A stretch of DNA of 26,726 nucleotides from an alpha proteobacterium 3107. Its GTDB lineage: Bacteria; Pseudomonadota; Alphaproteobacteria; Rhodobacterales; Rhodobacteraceae. This document shows, one piece after another, positions 9,067 to 16,397 of the stretch (position 1 is the first letter of the stretch; each line of letters starts with the position of its first letter). Made by a program: the position numbers and the translations under genes. The notes beneath the pieces were generated by a model that was not told the DNA's origin, ran no database searches, and worked only from the letters and a program-made list of their open reading frames with translations. Where the stretch lies: assembly GCA_001483205.1 (NCBI GenBank), contig JPPB01000053.1, forward strand, positions 1 through 26,726. The letters run 5' to 3'.

Positions 9067-9084
9067 AATGAAAGCGCTTACATT
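9067..9084. promoter_or_regulatory. LacI-type operator O2, overlapping a possible -10
   Basis: AATGAAAGCGCTTACATT is a near-perfect 18-bp palindrome with the same core as O1. The TACATT at 9079-9084 could serve as a -10 for the hps operon with TTGCAT at 9057-9062 as -35 (16-bp spacer), so a bound repressor would cover the promoter. The promoter reading is tentative; the operator is clear. Confidence 0.75.
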
Positions 9085-9126
9085 CGCCCTGAATCGACTC
9101 TCGTGAAAGGAACAGAGGTGTTCTTC

Positions 9127-9201
9127 ATGCTGATCGTGACCCTGATAATCGCCTATGTCCCGACGATTTCGACCGTCCTGCTGCCCGACATCTATAAATA
9201 G
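9127..9201 (+). pseudogene. 24-codon ORF, possible remnant of a TRAP transporter large permease (DctM/HpsM-like)
   Basis: The ORF encodes a hydrophobic peptide starting MLIVTLIIAYVP and ending VLLPDIYK, with AGAGG 8 bases ahead of the ATG. A final hydrophobic helix followed by a proline and then a leucine-proline near the end is how DctM-type large permease subunits of TRAP transporters commonly finish. DHPS operons in other bacteria often carry a TRAP transporter (hpsKLM) next to hpsN. I infer that a deletion removed such a transporter and left its last codons between the promoter and hpsN. It could instead be a genuine small membrane or leader peptide; its stop lies 11 bases before the hpsN start and overlaps the hpsN ribosome-binding site, so it may help translation of hpsN. 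Confidence 0.4.
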
Positions 9202-9212
9202 GATTGCGCCCC

Positions 9213-10520
9213 ATGCCCGGAGAATACCTGAAGAAAGCGCCGCTGACGGCCCGCAGCGACGCCTCGGAAACCCGGCAGGCCGTTCGCACTATCCTTGCAG
9301 AGATCGAGGCAGGCGGGGACGAAACCGCGCTGGCCTATGCGCGGAAATTCGACAGCTACCGGGGCGAAATCCTGCTGTCCCCGGAAACGATTGCGGCGGC
9401 GGCGGCACAGGTGCCCGAAAAGCTCAAACGCGACATCCGTTTCAGCCACGCCAATGTCAAACGCTTTGCCGAGGCGCAGTTGAAAACCGTGCGGGATTTC
9501 GAGGTCGAGATCATTCCGGGGCTTGTCGCCGGGCAGAGGGCGATCCCGGTCCGTGCGGCGGGCTGTTATGTGCCCGGCGGGCGCTACAGCCACATCGCCA
9601 GTGCGATTATGACGGTGACGACGGCAAAGGTGGCGGGCTGCAAGCATATCGTTGCCTGTTCGCCGCCGCGCCCCGGTGTCGGCATTGCCCCGGCCATCAT
9701 CCATGCCGCCCATGTCTGCGGTGCGGACAGGATTATGGCCATGGGCGGCGTGCAGGGGATTGCGGCGATGGCCTTTGGCCTGTTCGGTCTGCCGAAGGTC
9801 AACATGCTGGCCGGTCCCGGCAACCAGTTCGTCGCCGAGGCCAAGCGGATGTTGTTCGGGCGCGTTGGCATCGACATGATTGCCGGACCGACCGACAGCC
9901 TGATCCTTGCCGACGCCACCGCCGATCCGATGGTGGTTGCCACTGATCTCGTCGGGCAGGCCGAGCACGGCTATAACTCACCGGTCTGGCTGGTGACCGA
10001 TGACCGGCCCCTGGCAGAGGAAGTCATGCGCCTAGTGCCGCTGCTGATTGATGACCTGCCGGATGTGAACCGCGAAAACGCCGCGGCGGCGTGGCGCGAT
10101 TATGCCGAGGTCATCCTGTGCGCGGGGCGCGAGGACATGGCGGCCACGGCTGACGACTATGCCCCCGAACACCTGACCGTGCAGGCGCAGGGCCTTGACT
10201 GGTGGCTGGAGCGGCTGACATGCTATGGCTCTCTGTTTCTGGGCGAGGAAACCACCGTTGCATTTGGCGACAAGGCGTCCGGCCCCAACCATGTGCTGCC
10301 GACATCCGGCGCGGCGGGCTATACCGGCGGCCTCAGCGTCCACAAATACATGAAGATCGTCACCTGGCAGCGGGCCACCCGCGAAGGCGCGCGCCCGGTG
10401 GCCGAGGCAACCGCCCGGATCGCCCGGCTTGAGGGGATGGAGGGCCATGCCCGCACCGCAGATATACGGCTGAAGAAATACTTCCCCGATGAAACCTTTG
10501 ACCTCTCCGCAGAGGGCTGA
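9213..10520 (+). CDS. hpsN: Sulfopropanediol 3-dehydrogenase (HisD-like)
   Basis: Zinc- and NAD-dependent dehydrogenase of the histidinol dehydrogenase fold that oxidises 2,3-dihydroxypropane-1-sulfonate in two steps to 3-sulfolactate. The 435-residue protein shows family motifs in order: RAAGCYVPGGRYSH, MGGVQGIAAMAFG, LAGPGNQFVAEAKR, GIDMIAGPTDSLILAD, DLVGQAEHG (zinc ligands Gln and His), YAPEHL (catalytic His), GDKASGPNHVLPT (zinc ligand Asp) and EGHARTADIR (zinc ligand His). True biosynthetic HisD is equally possible from the fold alone; the neighbouring hpsO, hpsP and suyAB genes decide for HpsN. The ATG at 9213 has AGGA 9 bases upstream; the in-frame TTG at 9204 lies too close to that site. 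It is the first full gene of the operon. Confidence 0.87.
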   Translation: MPGEYLKKAPLTARSDASETRQAVRTILAEIEAGGDETALAYARKFDSYRGEILLSPETIAAAAAQVPEKLKRDIRFSHANVKRFAEAQLKTVRDFEVEIIPGLVAGQRAIPVRAAGCYVPGGRYSHIASAIMTVTTAKVAGCKHIVACSPPRPGVGIAPAIIHAAHVCGADRIMAMGGVQGIAAMAFGLFGLPKVNMLAGPGNQFVAEAKRMLFGRVGIDMIAGPTDSLILADATADPMVVATDLVGQAEHGYNSPVWLVTDDRPLAEEVMRLVPLLIDDLPDVNRENAAAAWRDYAEVILCAGREDMAATADDYAPEHLTVQAQGLDWWLERLTCYGSLFLGEETTVAFGDKASGPNHVLPTSGAAGYTGGLSVHKYMKIVTWQRATREGARPVAEATARIARLEGMEGHARTADIRLKKYFPDETFDLSAEG

Positions 10521-10524
10521 TCCG

Positions 10525-11283
10525 ATGCCCGCAACCGGTCTTTTCAGCGTCGAGGGGCGGGTGGCCTGTGTCACCGGGGCCAGTTCGGGGCTTGGCCGCC
10601 ATGCGGCGACGGTGCTGGCTCAGGCGGGTGCGGATGTTGTCGGTGTTGCCCGCCGGGGCGCGCTGTTGCGGGAGTGGTGTTCCGGGGCGGGCGGGCGCTC
10701 TGCCGGGGTCGAGGGGGATGTCGCCGACCGCGACGGGCTTGCGGCGCTGGCCGGTCGCATTTCAGAGCCGTTCGGCCCCCCCGATATTCTGATCCATGCC
10801 GCCGGGCTGAACACCCGAGAGCCTGCCGATGACGTGACCGGGGGCGGATGGGACGCCACACTTGCGGTCAACCTGTCGGCCCCGTTCTTCCTCAGCCAGC
10901 TTCTGGTGCCGTCCATGCGCGACAAGGGCTGGGGGCGGATCGTGCATTTTGCCTCTCTGCAATCCTTTCGGGCCTTTCCCGGCGGGATCGCCTACGGGGC
11001 CAGCAAAGGCGCTGTGGCGCAACTGACCCGCGCCATGGCCGAGGCCTGGTCCGGCGCGGGCATCAATGTCAATGCCATCGCACCGGGGTTTTTTCCCACC
11101 GACCTGACGGCGGCGGTTTTCGATGACGCGGACCGCGCGGCGCGCAATGCGGCGCAAACCTGCATCGGGCGGAACGGCGAACCGGCAGACCTTGACGGCC
11201 CGCTGCTGTTCCTGTGTTCAGAGGCGTCGCGATATGTGACCGGGCAAATCCTTATGCTTGACGGGGGCTTCACCGCAAAATGA
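10525..11283 (+). CDS. hpsO: SDR-family DHPS 2-dehydrogenase (HpsO-like)
   Basis: Short-chain dehydrogenase of 252 residues. The nucleotide-binding motif TGASSGLG is at 17-24, the catalytic Ser is S144 in FASLQS, and the Tyr-Lys pair is Y157/K161 in YGASK; S144 and Y157 have the usual 13-residue spacing. In characterised DHPS pathways HpsO and HpsP interconvert the enantiomers through the 2-keto compound so that HpsN receives the form it accepts; this role is assigned here from context. The ATG at 10525 follows AGAGGG with good spacing; an in-frame ATG at 10489 inside hpsN is less likely. The stop overlaps the next gene as ATGA. Confidence 0.8.
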   Translation: MPATGLFSVEGRVACVTGASSGLGRHAATVLAQAGADVVGVARRGALLREWCSGAGGRSAGVEGDVADRDGLAALAGRISEPFGPPDILIHAAGLNTREPADDVTGGGWDATLAVNLSAPFFLSQLLVPSMRDKGWGRIVHFASLQSFRAFPGGIAYGASKGAVAQLTRAMAEAWSGAGINVNAIAPGFFPTDLTAAVFDDADRAARNAAQTCIGRNGEPADLDGPLLFLCSEASRYVTGQILMLDGGFTAK

Positions 11284-12269
11284 AAGCGCTTGTTTATACC
11301 GGCACCGAAACGCTGGCCTATCGCGATGTGCCTGACCCCGCGCCGGGCCGGGGCGAGGTTCTGGTGCGGGTCGAGAGCGCGGGCGTCTGCGGTTCTGACA
11401 TGCACGCCTTTCTCGGCCATGACAGCCGCCGCCCCGCGCCGCTGATCCTGGGCCACGAAGCCGCCGGTGTCGTGATCGGCGGCCCGCAGCACGGCGCGCG
11501 GGTGGCCATCAACCCGCTGGTCACCTGTGGCAGTTGCCCGGCCTGCGCGTCGGGCCGCGAAAACCTGTGTGACGCCCGCCAGATCATTTCGATGCCCCCC
11601 CGCGAGGGCGCGTTTGCGGAACGGGTGGCGGTGCCGGGGCGGAACCTTGTCACCGTGCCGGGCGATGTGCCGCCCGAGATTGCCGCCCTTGCCGAGCCGC
11701 TGGCGGTTGGCTGGCACGCCGTGCGGCTGGGGCTGGAGGCGCTGCACCCTTCAGAGGACCGTCGCGCGGTGGTCATCGGCGGCGGCGCAATCGGGCTGGC
11801 CGCCGCGCTTGCCCTGAAGGCCATGGGGAGTGGCGAGACCGTAATCGTCGAGCCGAATGCGCTGCGCCGGGCCTATCTGCGCGACCGCTGCGATGTGCGG
11901 GTTGCCGGGGCCACCCGTGGCCAATTCCCGCTTGTCATTGATGCCGTGGGCCTTGCCGAAACCCGCGCGGTGGCCTCAGCACGGGTCAAACCCGGCGGCG
12001 TCATCGTCCATATCGGTCTGGGACAGGACACGGGCGGGCTGGATCTGCGCCGCATGACCTTGCAGGAAATCACCTTCATCGGCACCTATACCTACACCGC
12101 GCAGGATTTTCGCGACACCGCCGGGGCGATGTTTGATGGCCGCCTTGGGGTGCTGGACTGGGCCGAGACGCGGCCCCTGTCGGACGGTGCCGCTGCCTTT
12201 CGGGACATTCGGGCGGGCCGGGTTGCTGCCCCGAAAATCATCCTGAGACCTGACATTCAAGGAGACTGA
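11280..12269 (+). CDS. hpsP: Zinc-dependent alcohol dehydrogenase, DHPS 2-dehydrogenase (HpsP-like)
   Basis: Medium-chain dehydrogenase of 329 residues. The catalytic zinc ligands Cys37, His59 and Glu60 (GVCGSD and LGHEAAG) and the structural zinc cysteines 83, 86, 89 and 97 are all present. A Rossmann glycine motif (VVIGGGAIGLAAAL) follows at about 160-175, with an acidic residue soon after (VIVEPN), suggesting NAD. With the SDR partner it is expected to racemise DHPS by opposite-handed oxidation and reduction. The start overlaps hpsO by 4 bases (ATGA), so it is translationally coupled. The pathway role rests on gene neighbours; the enzyme class is certain. Confidence 0.82.
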   Translation: MKALVYTGTETLAYRDVPDPAPGRGEVLVRVESAGVCGSDMHAFLGHDSRRPAPLILGHEAAGVVIGGPQHGARVAINPLVTCGSCPACASGRENLCDARQIISMPPREGAFAERVAVPGRNLVTVPGDVPPEIAALAEPLAVGWHAVRLGLEALHPSEDRRAVVIGGGAIGLAAALALKAMGSGETVIVEPNALRRAYLRDRCDVRVAGATRGQFPLVIDAVGLAETRAVASARVKPGGVIVHIGLGQDTGGLDLRRMTLQEITFIGTYTYTAQDFRDTAGAMFDGRLGVLDWAETRPLSDGAAAFRDIRAGRVAAPKIILRPDIQGD

Positions 12270-12271
12270 CA

Positions 12272-12562
12272 ATGGCCGAAATCCCCCACCTGCTGGTCCA
12301 CGAACACGCTGACAATGTTGGTGTGGTGGTTGTCGAGGGCCTGACCGCAGGCACCGACATGCTGGTCTGCGTCACCCATGACAACGCGACCTTCCGCCTG
12401 ACCGCCGGGGCTGATGTTCCCATCGGGCACAAGATTGCGCTGAAAGACTTCAGGGCAGGCGACACCGCCATCAAATACGGCGAGGACATCGGCAGGATCA
12501 CCGCCGACATCCCGCGGGGCGGCCACGTCCACACCCATAATTGCAAGACAAAACGCTGGTAA
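12272..12562 (+). CDS. suyA: 3-sulfolactate sulfo-lyase small subunit
   Basis: Small subunit (96 residues) of the enzyme that splits 3-sulfolactate into pyruvate and sulfite. It is a stand-alone SAF domain of the UxaA (altronate dehydratase N-terminal) family: HLLVHEHADNVGVVVVEGL, then DVPIGHKIALKDF, YGEDIGRITADI and the histidine-rich tail GGHVHTHNCKTKRW. It starts three bases after the hpsP stop, with a ribosome-binding site (AAGGAG) in the end of hpsP, and is followed by suyB after 12 bases. Altronate dehydratase is the main alternative, but the split into separate small and large chains beside hps genes favours SuyA. Confidence 0.9.
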   Translation: MAEIPHLLVHEHADNVGVVVVEGLTAGTDMLVCVTHDNATFRLTAGADVPIGHKIALKDFRAGDTAIKYGEDIGRITADIPRGGHVHTHNCKTKRW

Positions 12563-12574
12563 GGAGCGCGACGC

Positions 12575-13756
12575 ATGGCATCGAAATACTCAAACCTGAC
12601 GGTGCGGGCCTACCGGCGCGAAAATGGCCGGATCGGGGTGCGCAATCATGTGGTCATCCTGCCGCTTGATGATATTTCCAACGCCGCCTGCGAAGCGGTG
12701 GCGCACAATATCAAGGGCACGCTGGCGATCCCCCACGCCTATGGCCGCCTGCAATTCGGCGAAGACCTGGACCTGCATTTCCGCACCCTGATCGGCACCG
12801 GGGCCAACCCGAACGTCGCCGCCTGTGTGGTGATCGGCATCGAACCCGGCTGGACGCAGCGGGTTGTTGACGGGATTGCGGCGACGGGCAAGCCGGTCAG
12901 CGGTTTCGCGATAGAGCAGAACGGCGACCTGAAGACCATCATGGACGCTTCGCGCCGGGCGAAGGACTATGTTCACCGGGCGTCCGAGCTTCAGCGAGAG
13001 GACTGCGCCCTGAGCGAGCTGTGGATTTCCACCAAATGCGGCGAGAGCGACACCACCACCGGTCTGGGTTCCTGCCCCACCGTCGGCAACATGTATGACA
13101 AGCTGTTGCCCGAAGGCATCACCGGCTTTTTCGGCGAGACCTCTGAGATCACCGGGGCCGAACATATCTGCCGCAGGCGCGCGATCAGCGAAGAGGTCGG
13201 CGCGCGCTGGTATGCGATGTGGAAAGCCTATCAGGATCAGGTGATATTTGCCCACCAGACCGACGATTTGTCGGACAGCCAGCCCACCAAAGGCAATATC
13301 GAGGGCGGGCTGACCACGATTGAGGAAAAGGCGCTGGGGAATCTGGAGAAGATCGGGCGGCGTTCGCAGTTTATCGACATCCTCGGCCCGGCAGAAGTGC
13401 CCCGGTCCGGCAGGGGGCTGTATTTTATGGACAGTTCCTCGGCGGCGGCGGAATGCGTGACCCTGATGGCGGCAGGGGGGGCGGTCATCCACACCTTCCC
13501 GACCGGTCAGGGCAATGTGGTCGGCAACCCGATCGTGCCGGTGATCAAGATTACGGCCAATCCGCGCACCGTCCGGACCATGAGCGAGCATGTGGATGTG
13601 GATGTTTCCGGCATCCTGCGTCGCGAGATGACGATTGATGAGGCCGGGGATGCGCTGATCGACATGATCCGCCGGACCGCGAATGGCCGCAATACCGCTG
13701 CCGAGGCGCTCGGTCATCGCGAGTTTTCGCTGACCAAGCTCTATCGCAGCGCTTAG
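12575..13756 (+). CDS. suyB: 3-sulfolactate sulfo-lyase large subunit
   Basis: Catalytic large subunit (393 residues) that with SuyA eliminates sulfite from 3-sulfolactate. It belongs to the altronate dehydratase/galactarate dehydratase C-terminal family; typical blocks are [17 protein letters not shown] at the N-terminus, the cysteine-containing [21 protein letters not shown] in the middle, and [20 protein letters not shown] with [19 protein letters not shown] later. A good AAGGAG precedes the ATG. It is the last gene of the operon; the stop is followed one base later by a dispersed repeat that can form a hairpin with a facing copy. Sulfite released must be disposed of by proteins outside the window. 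Confidence 0.9.
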   Translation: MASKYSNLTVRAYRRENGRIGVRNHVVILPLDDISNAACEAVAHNIKGTLAIPHAYGRLQFGEDLDLHFRTLIGTGANPNVAACVVIGIEPGWTQRVVDGIAATGKPVSGFAIEQNGDLKTIMDASRRAKDYVHRASELQREDCALSELWISTKCGESDTTTGLGSCPTVGNMYDKLLPEGITGFFGETSEITGAEHICRRRAISEEVGARWYAMWKAYQDQVIFAHQTDDLSDSQPTKGNIEGGLTTIEEKALGNLEKIGRRSQFIDILGPAEVPRSGRGLYFMDSSSAAAECVTLMAAGGAVIHTFPTGQGNVVGNPIVPVIKITANPRTVRTMSEHVDVDVSGILRREMTIDEAGDALIDMIRRTANGRNTAAEALGHREFSLTKLYRSA

Positions 13757-13757
13757 G

Positions 13758-13826
13758 AAGACCTTTGCATATTAGCTCAGCCGGGCAGAGTGTTTGGCCA
13801 CTGACGCGCCATTATGCAGAGGTCTT
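13758..13826. terminator. Repeat-derived inverted repeat between suyB and purN (copies C and D1)
   Basis: AAGACCTTTGCATATT at 13758-13773 can pair with ATTATGCAGAGGTCTT at 13811-13826 (one G-T pair, one mismatch in 16) across a 37-base loop. It lies between two convergent genes and could end transcription from both sides, although no clear U-tract is present. The two arms are copies of the dispersed repeat family. Confidence 0.4.
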
Positions 13827-13830
13827 TATC

Positions 13831-13841
13831 CAGAGGTCTTT
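13831..13841. repeat. Dispersed repeat core copy D2
   Basis: CAGAGGTCTTT at 13831-13841 directly repeats the CAGAGGTCTTT of copy D1 at 13817-13827, separated by ATC. It abuts the purN stop codon (13841-13843). Confidence 0.5.
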
Positions 13842-14437
13842 CACGACAGCCACACCGATGCCCTGTCGCCCGCCGCAAACCGGCGCAGGACCGCCGGGTA
13901 AAGCCGATGCTCCAGCCGCAGGACTTTCGCCGCCAGCGTCCGGGGGGTCTCATCCGGCGCGACCGCCACCCGCGCCCGGCCCAGAACCGGCCCGCCGTCA
14001 AGCTCTGCCGTCACCTCATGCACGCTGCATCCGGCCTCCCGCTCCCCGGCCTCAATCGCGCGGGCATGGGTGTTCAGGCCCTTGTATTTCGGCAGCAGCG
14101 ACGGGTGAATGTTCAGCATCCGGCCCTGCCAGTGGCTGACAAACTCCGGCGTCAGGATGCGCATGAACCCGGCAAGGCAGAGGATGTCCGGGCGCGCCTC
14201 TTCGAGCTTCGCTTGCAGTGCGTGCTCAAACCCCGCGCCGCGCCCCGCACCAAAGCGGCGATGATCCACATCCGCCACCGCCACCCCCATTGCTGCCGCT
14301 TTACTCAGGCCCCGCGCCTCGGGCCGGTCAGAGACCACCAGCACCGGGCGCGCCGGGTGGTCACCGTGCATGTCCCGCACCAAAGCGGCCATATTGGACC
14401 CGCCGCCCGAGATCAGGATTGCAACACGGGTTGTCAC
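13841..14437 (-). CDS. purN: Phosphoribosylglycinamide formyltransferase
   Basis: Transfers a formyl group from 10-formyltetrahydrofolate to GAR in de novo purine synthesis. The 198-residue protein has the phosphate-binding SGGGSNM near residue 10, the folate-site block LAGFMRIL, the catalytic [12 protein letters not shown] (Asn and His of the active site) and [13 protein letters not shown] with the catalytic Asp. Length and motif order are normal. The start overlaps the purM stop by 4 bases (ATGA), forming a purM-purN operon. The stop codon touches a dispersed repeat copy. Confidence 0.95.
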   Translation of the reverse strand: MTTRVAILISGGGSNMAALVRDMHGDHPARPVLVVSDRPEARGLSKAAAMGVAVADVDHRRFGAGRGAGFEHALQAKLEEARPDILCLAGFMRILTPEFVSHWQGRMLNIHPSLLPKYKGLNTHARAIEAGEREAGCSVHEVTAELDGGPVLGRARVAVAPDETPRTLAAKVLRLEHRLYPAVLRRFAAGDRASVWLS

Positions 14438-15480
14438 AAAAGCCTGCCTTTGCAGACAACCCCGGCCCCCGGCACAACCCGCCCGATGACGGATACGGTT
14501 TCCCCCAGCCCCCGCAGCAGGTCGATCAGCGCCCCGGCCCGGTCAGGCGCGACAACCAGCGCCATGCCGATGCCGGTGTTGAAGGTGCGGAGCAGTTCCC
14601 GCTCTGTCAGCCCGCCGCTTTCGGCCAGCCAGCGAAAGACCGGCGGTAATGTCCAGGCCCCCAGGTCCACCTCGGCGCATAACCCTTCGGGCAGTGCGCG
14701 GGGCAGGTTGCCGGTCAGCCCGCCGCCGGTGATATGGGCCAGCGCCCGGACGCCGCCCGCACGGATTGCCGCCAGCACCGGGGTGACATAGAGCCGCGTC
14801 GGGGTCAGCAATGTCTCGCCCAATGTGCCGTCCGCGAAGGGGCAGGGGGCGGACCAGCCGATGCCTGACGCCTCTGCCACCCGGCGCACCAGCGAAAAGC
14901 CGTTGGAATGAACGCCGTCCGAGCCAAGGCCGAGCAGGATGTCACCTTCGGTTACGCCATCGGGCAGGGTTTTGCCGCGCTCCACCGCGCCCACGGCAAA
15001 CCCGGCAAGGTCGAAATCGTCGCCGCGATACAGGCCCGGCATTTCCGCCGTCTCGCCGCCGATCAGGGCGCATCCGGCCCGTGCGCAGCCCTCGGCGATC
15101 CCCCCGATGATGGTGGCGGCGGCCCCGACCTTCAGCTTTCCGGTCGCGAAGTAGTCGAGGAAGAACAGGGGTTCCGCCCCCTGACAGATCAGATCATTGA
15201 CGCACATCGCCACAAGGTCGGTGCCGATGGTGTCGAGGTGCCCGGTGTCGATGGCGATGCGCAGCTTGGTGCCCACGCCATCGGTTGCGCTGATGAGGAT
15301 CGGGTCGGTGTAACCGGCGGCCCTGAGATCAAACAGTGCCCCGAACCCGCCGATGGCCGACATGACGCCGGGGCGGTCTGTGCGCTTTGTCGCCGGTCTG
15401 ATCCGTTCGACGAGCGCCTCGCCCGCGCCGATGTCCACGCCCGCATCGGCGTATGTCAGGCGGTTTTTGCCTCTGGTCAT
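14434..15480 (-). CDS. purM: Phosphoribosylformylglycinamidine cyclo-ligase (AIR synthetase)
   Basis: ATP-dependent ring closure of FGAM to AIR in purine synthesis. The 348-residue protein starts [17 protein letters not shown] and carries the PurM blocks [68 protein letters not shown] and [13 protein letters not shown]. The ATG at 15480 matches the family N-terminus with a modest GGAA upstream; an ATG at 15528 would add 16 residues. Its promoter probably lies in 15481-15560, next to the MITE-like element. Confidence 0.94.
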   Translation of the reverse strand: MTRGKNRLTYADAGVDIGAGEALVERIRPATKRTDRPGVMSAIGGFGALFDLRAAGYTDPILISATDGVGTKLRIAIDTGHLDTIGTDLVAMCVNDLICQGAEPLFFLDYFATGKLKVGAAATIIGGIAEGCARAGCALIGGETAEMPGLYRGDDFDLAGFAVGAVERGKTLPDGVTEGDILLGLGSDGVHSNGFSLVRRVAEASGIGWSAPCPFADGTLGETLLTPTRLYVTPVLAAIRAGGVRALAHITGGGLTGNLPRALPEGLCAEVDLGAWTLPPVFRWLAESGGLTERELLRTFNTGIGMALVVAPDRAGALIDLLRGLGETVSVIGRVVPGAGVVCKGRLL

Positions 15481-15559
15481 GCGGGCGGTTCCGTTTTGGG
15501 GCCGTTTTGGGGCGGTTGCGCGGGCCATAGCGCGGCGGCGGGGCGCTGTCCATCGCCAA

Positions 15560-15770
15560 AAGACCTCTGTATAATGGCCGAACCGGCCAGCCGCCTGCCT
15601 GGGCGGGCGCTTTTTCTGACAGCTCACATTGGCGATGGTCTTTCCATAAAATTCATACGTTGCAACAGGTTGAGGCGTCTATAAGCGCCTGCCGGGGGGC
15701 AGGCAGGCGCTGCCCGGCGTGCCGCCGGGCGGACGGTTTGGCCAGCGATGCGCCAGTATGCAGAGGTCTT
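15560..15770. mobile_element. Candidate MITE-like element (211 bp), non-coding
   Basis: Imperfect terminal inverted repeats bound the element: AAGACCTCTGTATAATGG at 15560-15577 and, read on the minus strand, AAGACCTCTGCATACTGG at 15770-15753 (16 of 18 identical). GCCAA at 15555-15559 and 15771-15775 flanks it exactly, as a target-site duplication would. The interior has no convincing ORF but holds two strong GC-rich hairpins (15685-15710 and 15713-15729). It fills most of the gene-free stretch 15481-15840 between purM and the tRNA. The ends belong to the same repeat family seen at 7.8, 13.8 and 25.1 kb. Confidence 0.5.
15685..15729. other. Two adjacent GC-rich hairpins inside the MITE-like element
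   Basis: GCGCCTGCC (15685-15693) pairs perfectly with GGCAGGCGC (15702-15710), and CCCGGCG (15713-15719) with CGCCGGG (15723-15729) over a three-base loop. Neither is followed by a clear T-tract, so a simple terminator is not shown. Confidence 0.55.
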
Positions 15771-15840
15771 GCCAAACGGGCCGGATGCCGCATTCCGCCT
15801 TGACCCCTGCGCCGGGTCTGATAGCACGGGGCAGGAAGGC

Positions 15841-15918
15841 GGGCCTGTAGCTCAATTCGGTCAGAGCAGAGCGCTCATAACGCTTTGGTTGGGGGTTCGA
15901 GTCCCTCCGGGCCTACCA
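15841..15918 (+). tRNA. tRNA with CAU anticodon (tRNA-Met or tRNA-Ile2)
   Basis: A full cloverleaf is readable: acceptor GGGCCTG (15841-15847) with CGGGCCT (15908-15914), discriminator A and encoded CCA at 15916-15918, D-arm GCTC/GAGC, anticodon stem GAGCG/CGCTT with loop CTCATAA, and T-arm with GGTTCGAGTCC. The anticodon CAT is at 15876-15878. The sequence is not an initiator (pair 1-72 is G-U). It is either elongator Met or the Ile tRNA whose wobble C is converted to lysidine by TilS; I lean towards Ile2 from its resemblance to that type, but the sequence alone does not settle it. Confidence 0.92.
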
Positions 15919-15980
15919 GAAGCCGCCCCCGATTTTGCCTGCGTCCCCGTCGCCGCCCCAGGCTCAGGCAGGCGCGCCCC

Positions 15981-16301
15981 TTATCCGAAACTCTCCACCA
16001 CATCATACATCACCGGCTCGAAACTCTTGCACAGCCCGTTGATCCTGCGGTTGCGGTCGCGCATTTCGGCAAGGCGCAGCATGGCCAGAAAGTCCTCGCG
16101 CCGCCGCCATTGTGAATAGTTGGCGATGCGGGTCTGGGCGTCGTTGACATGCAGCCCGGCCCCGATGAACCCCGGTTGCCGGGAAATCACCGTCTGATAG
16201 GCGTCGGTCAGCATGTCAATCACATCCTGACAGGTGCCGGGGGTGACCTCAAAGGTGGTGATGACCGTCTGATGCGGGGTGTTTGTGGCGATGGTGGGCA
16301 T
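15981..16301 (-). CDS. Small antibiotic-biosynthesis-monooxygenase-like (ABM fold) protein
   Basis: A 106-residue protein starting MPTIATNTPHQTVITTFEV, with the dimeric alpha-beta barrel pattern of ABM-domain proteins: a first strand, a helix after PGTCQDVIDMLTDAYQTVI, then QPGFIGAGLHVNDAQTRIANYSQWRRREDF. The 'pGFigaglh...d..ri.nYsqW' block is typical of the family. The substrate is unknown; members act as small oxygenases or heme-degrading enzymes, or are uncharacterised. The ATG at 16301 has GAGGAG upstream; a longer frame to 16352 lacks support. Confidence 0.8.
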   Translation of the reverse strand: MPTIATNTPHQTVITTFEVTPGTCQDVIDMLTDAYQTVISRQPGFIGAGLHVNDAQTRIANYSQWRRREDFLAMLRLAEMRDRNRRINGLCKSFEPVMYDVVESFG

Positions 16302-16397
16302 CGGGGTCTCCTCTGTTCGGTGTAAGCCTAGCACAGTGTTGCCCGGACCCAAGGGGAAAAGAGGCGTCGCATGAGGCCGTTCGCGCGATGGGGTGGT

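Noticed and set aside
9213..10520. Biosynthetic histidinol dehydrogenase (hisD)
   Set aside because: The fold fits, but no histidine genes are near and the gene is first in an operon with hpsO, hpsP and suyAB, so HpsN is the better call.
13137..13145. Exact AGACCTCTG inside suyB
   Set aside because: It matches the 9-base core of the dispersed repeat but lacks the flanking TATA/GCGCCA similarity and is explained by conserved SuyB codons (GETSE), so it is treated as chance.
12272..13756. Altronate dehydratase (UxaA)
   Set aside because: The subunits are split into separate small and large genes and lie beside sulfopropanediol dehydrogenases, which is the SuyAB arrangement; no hexuronate genes are present.
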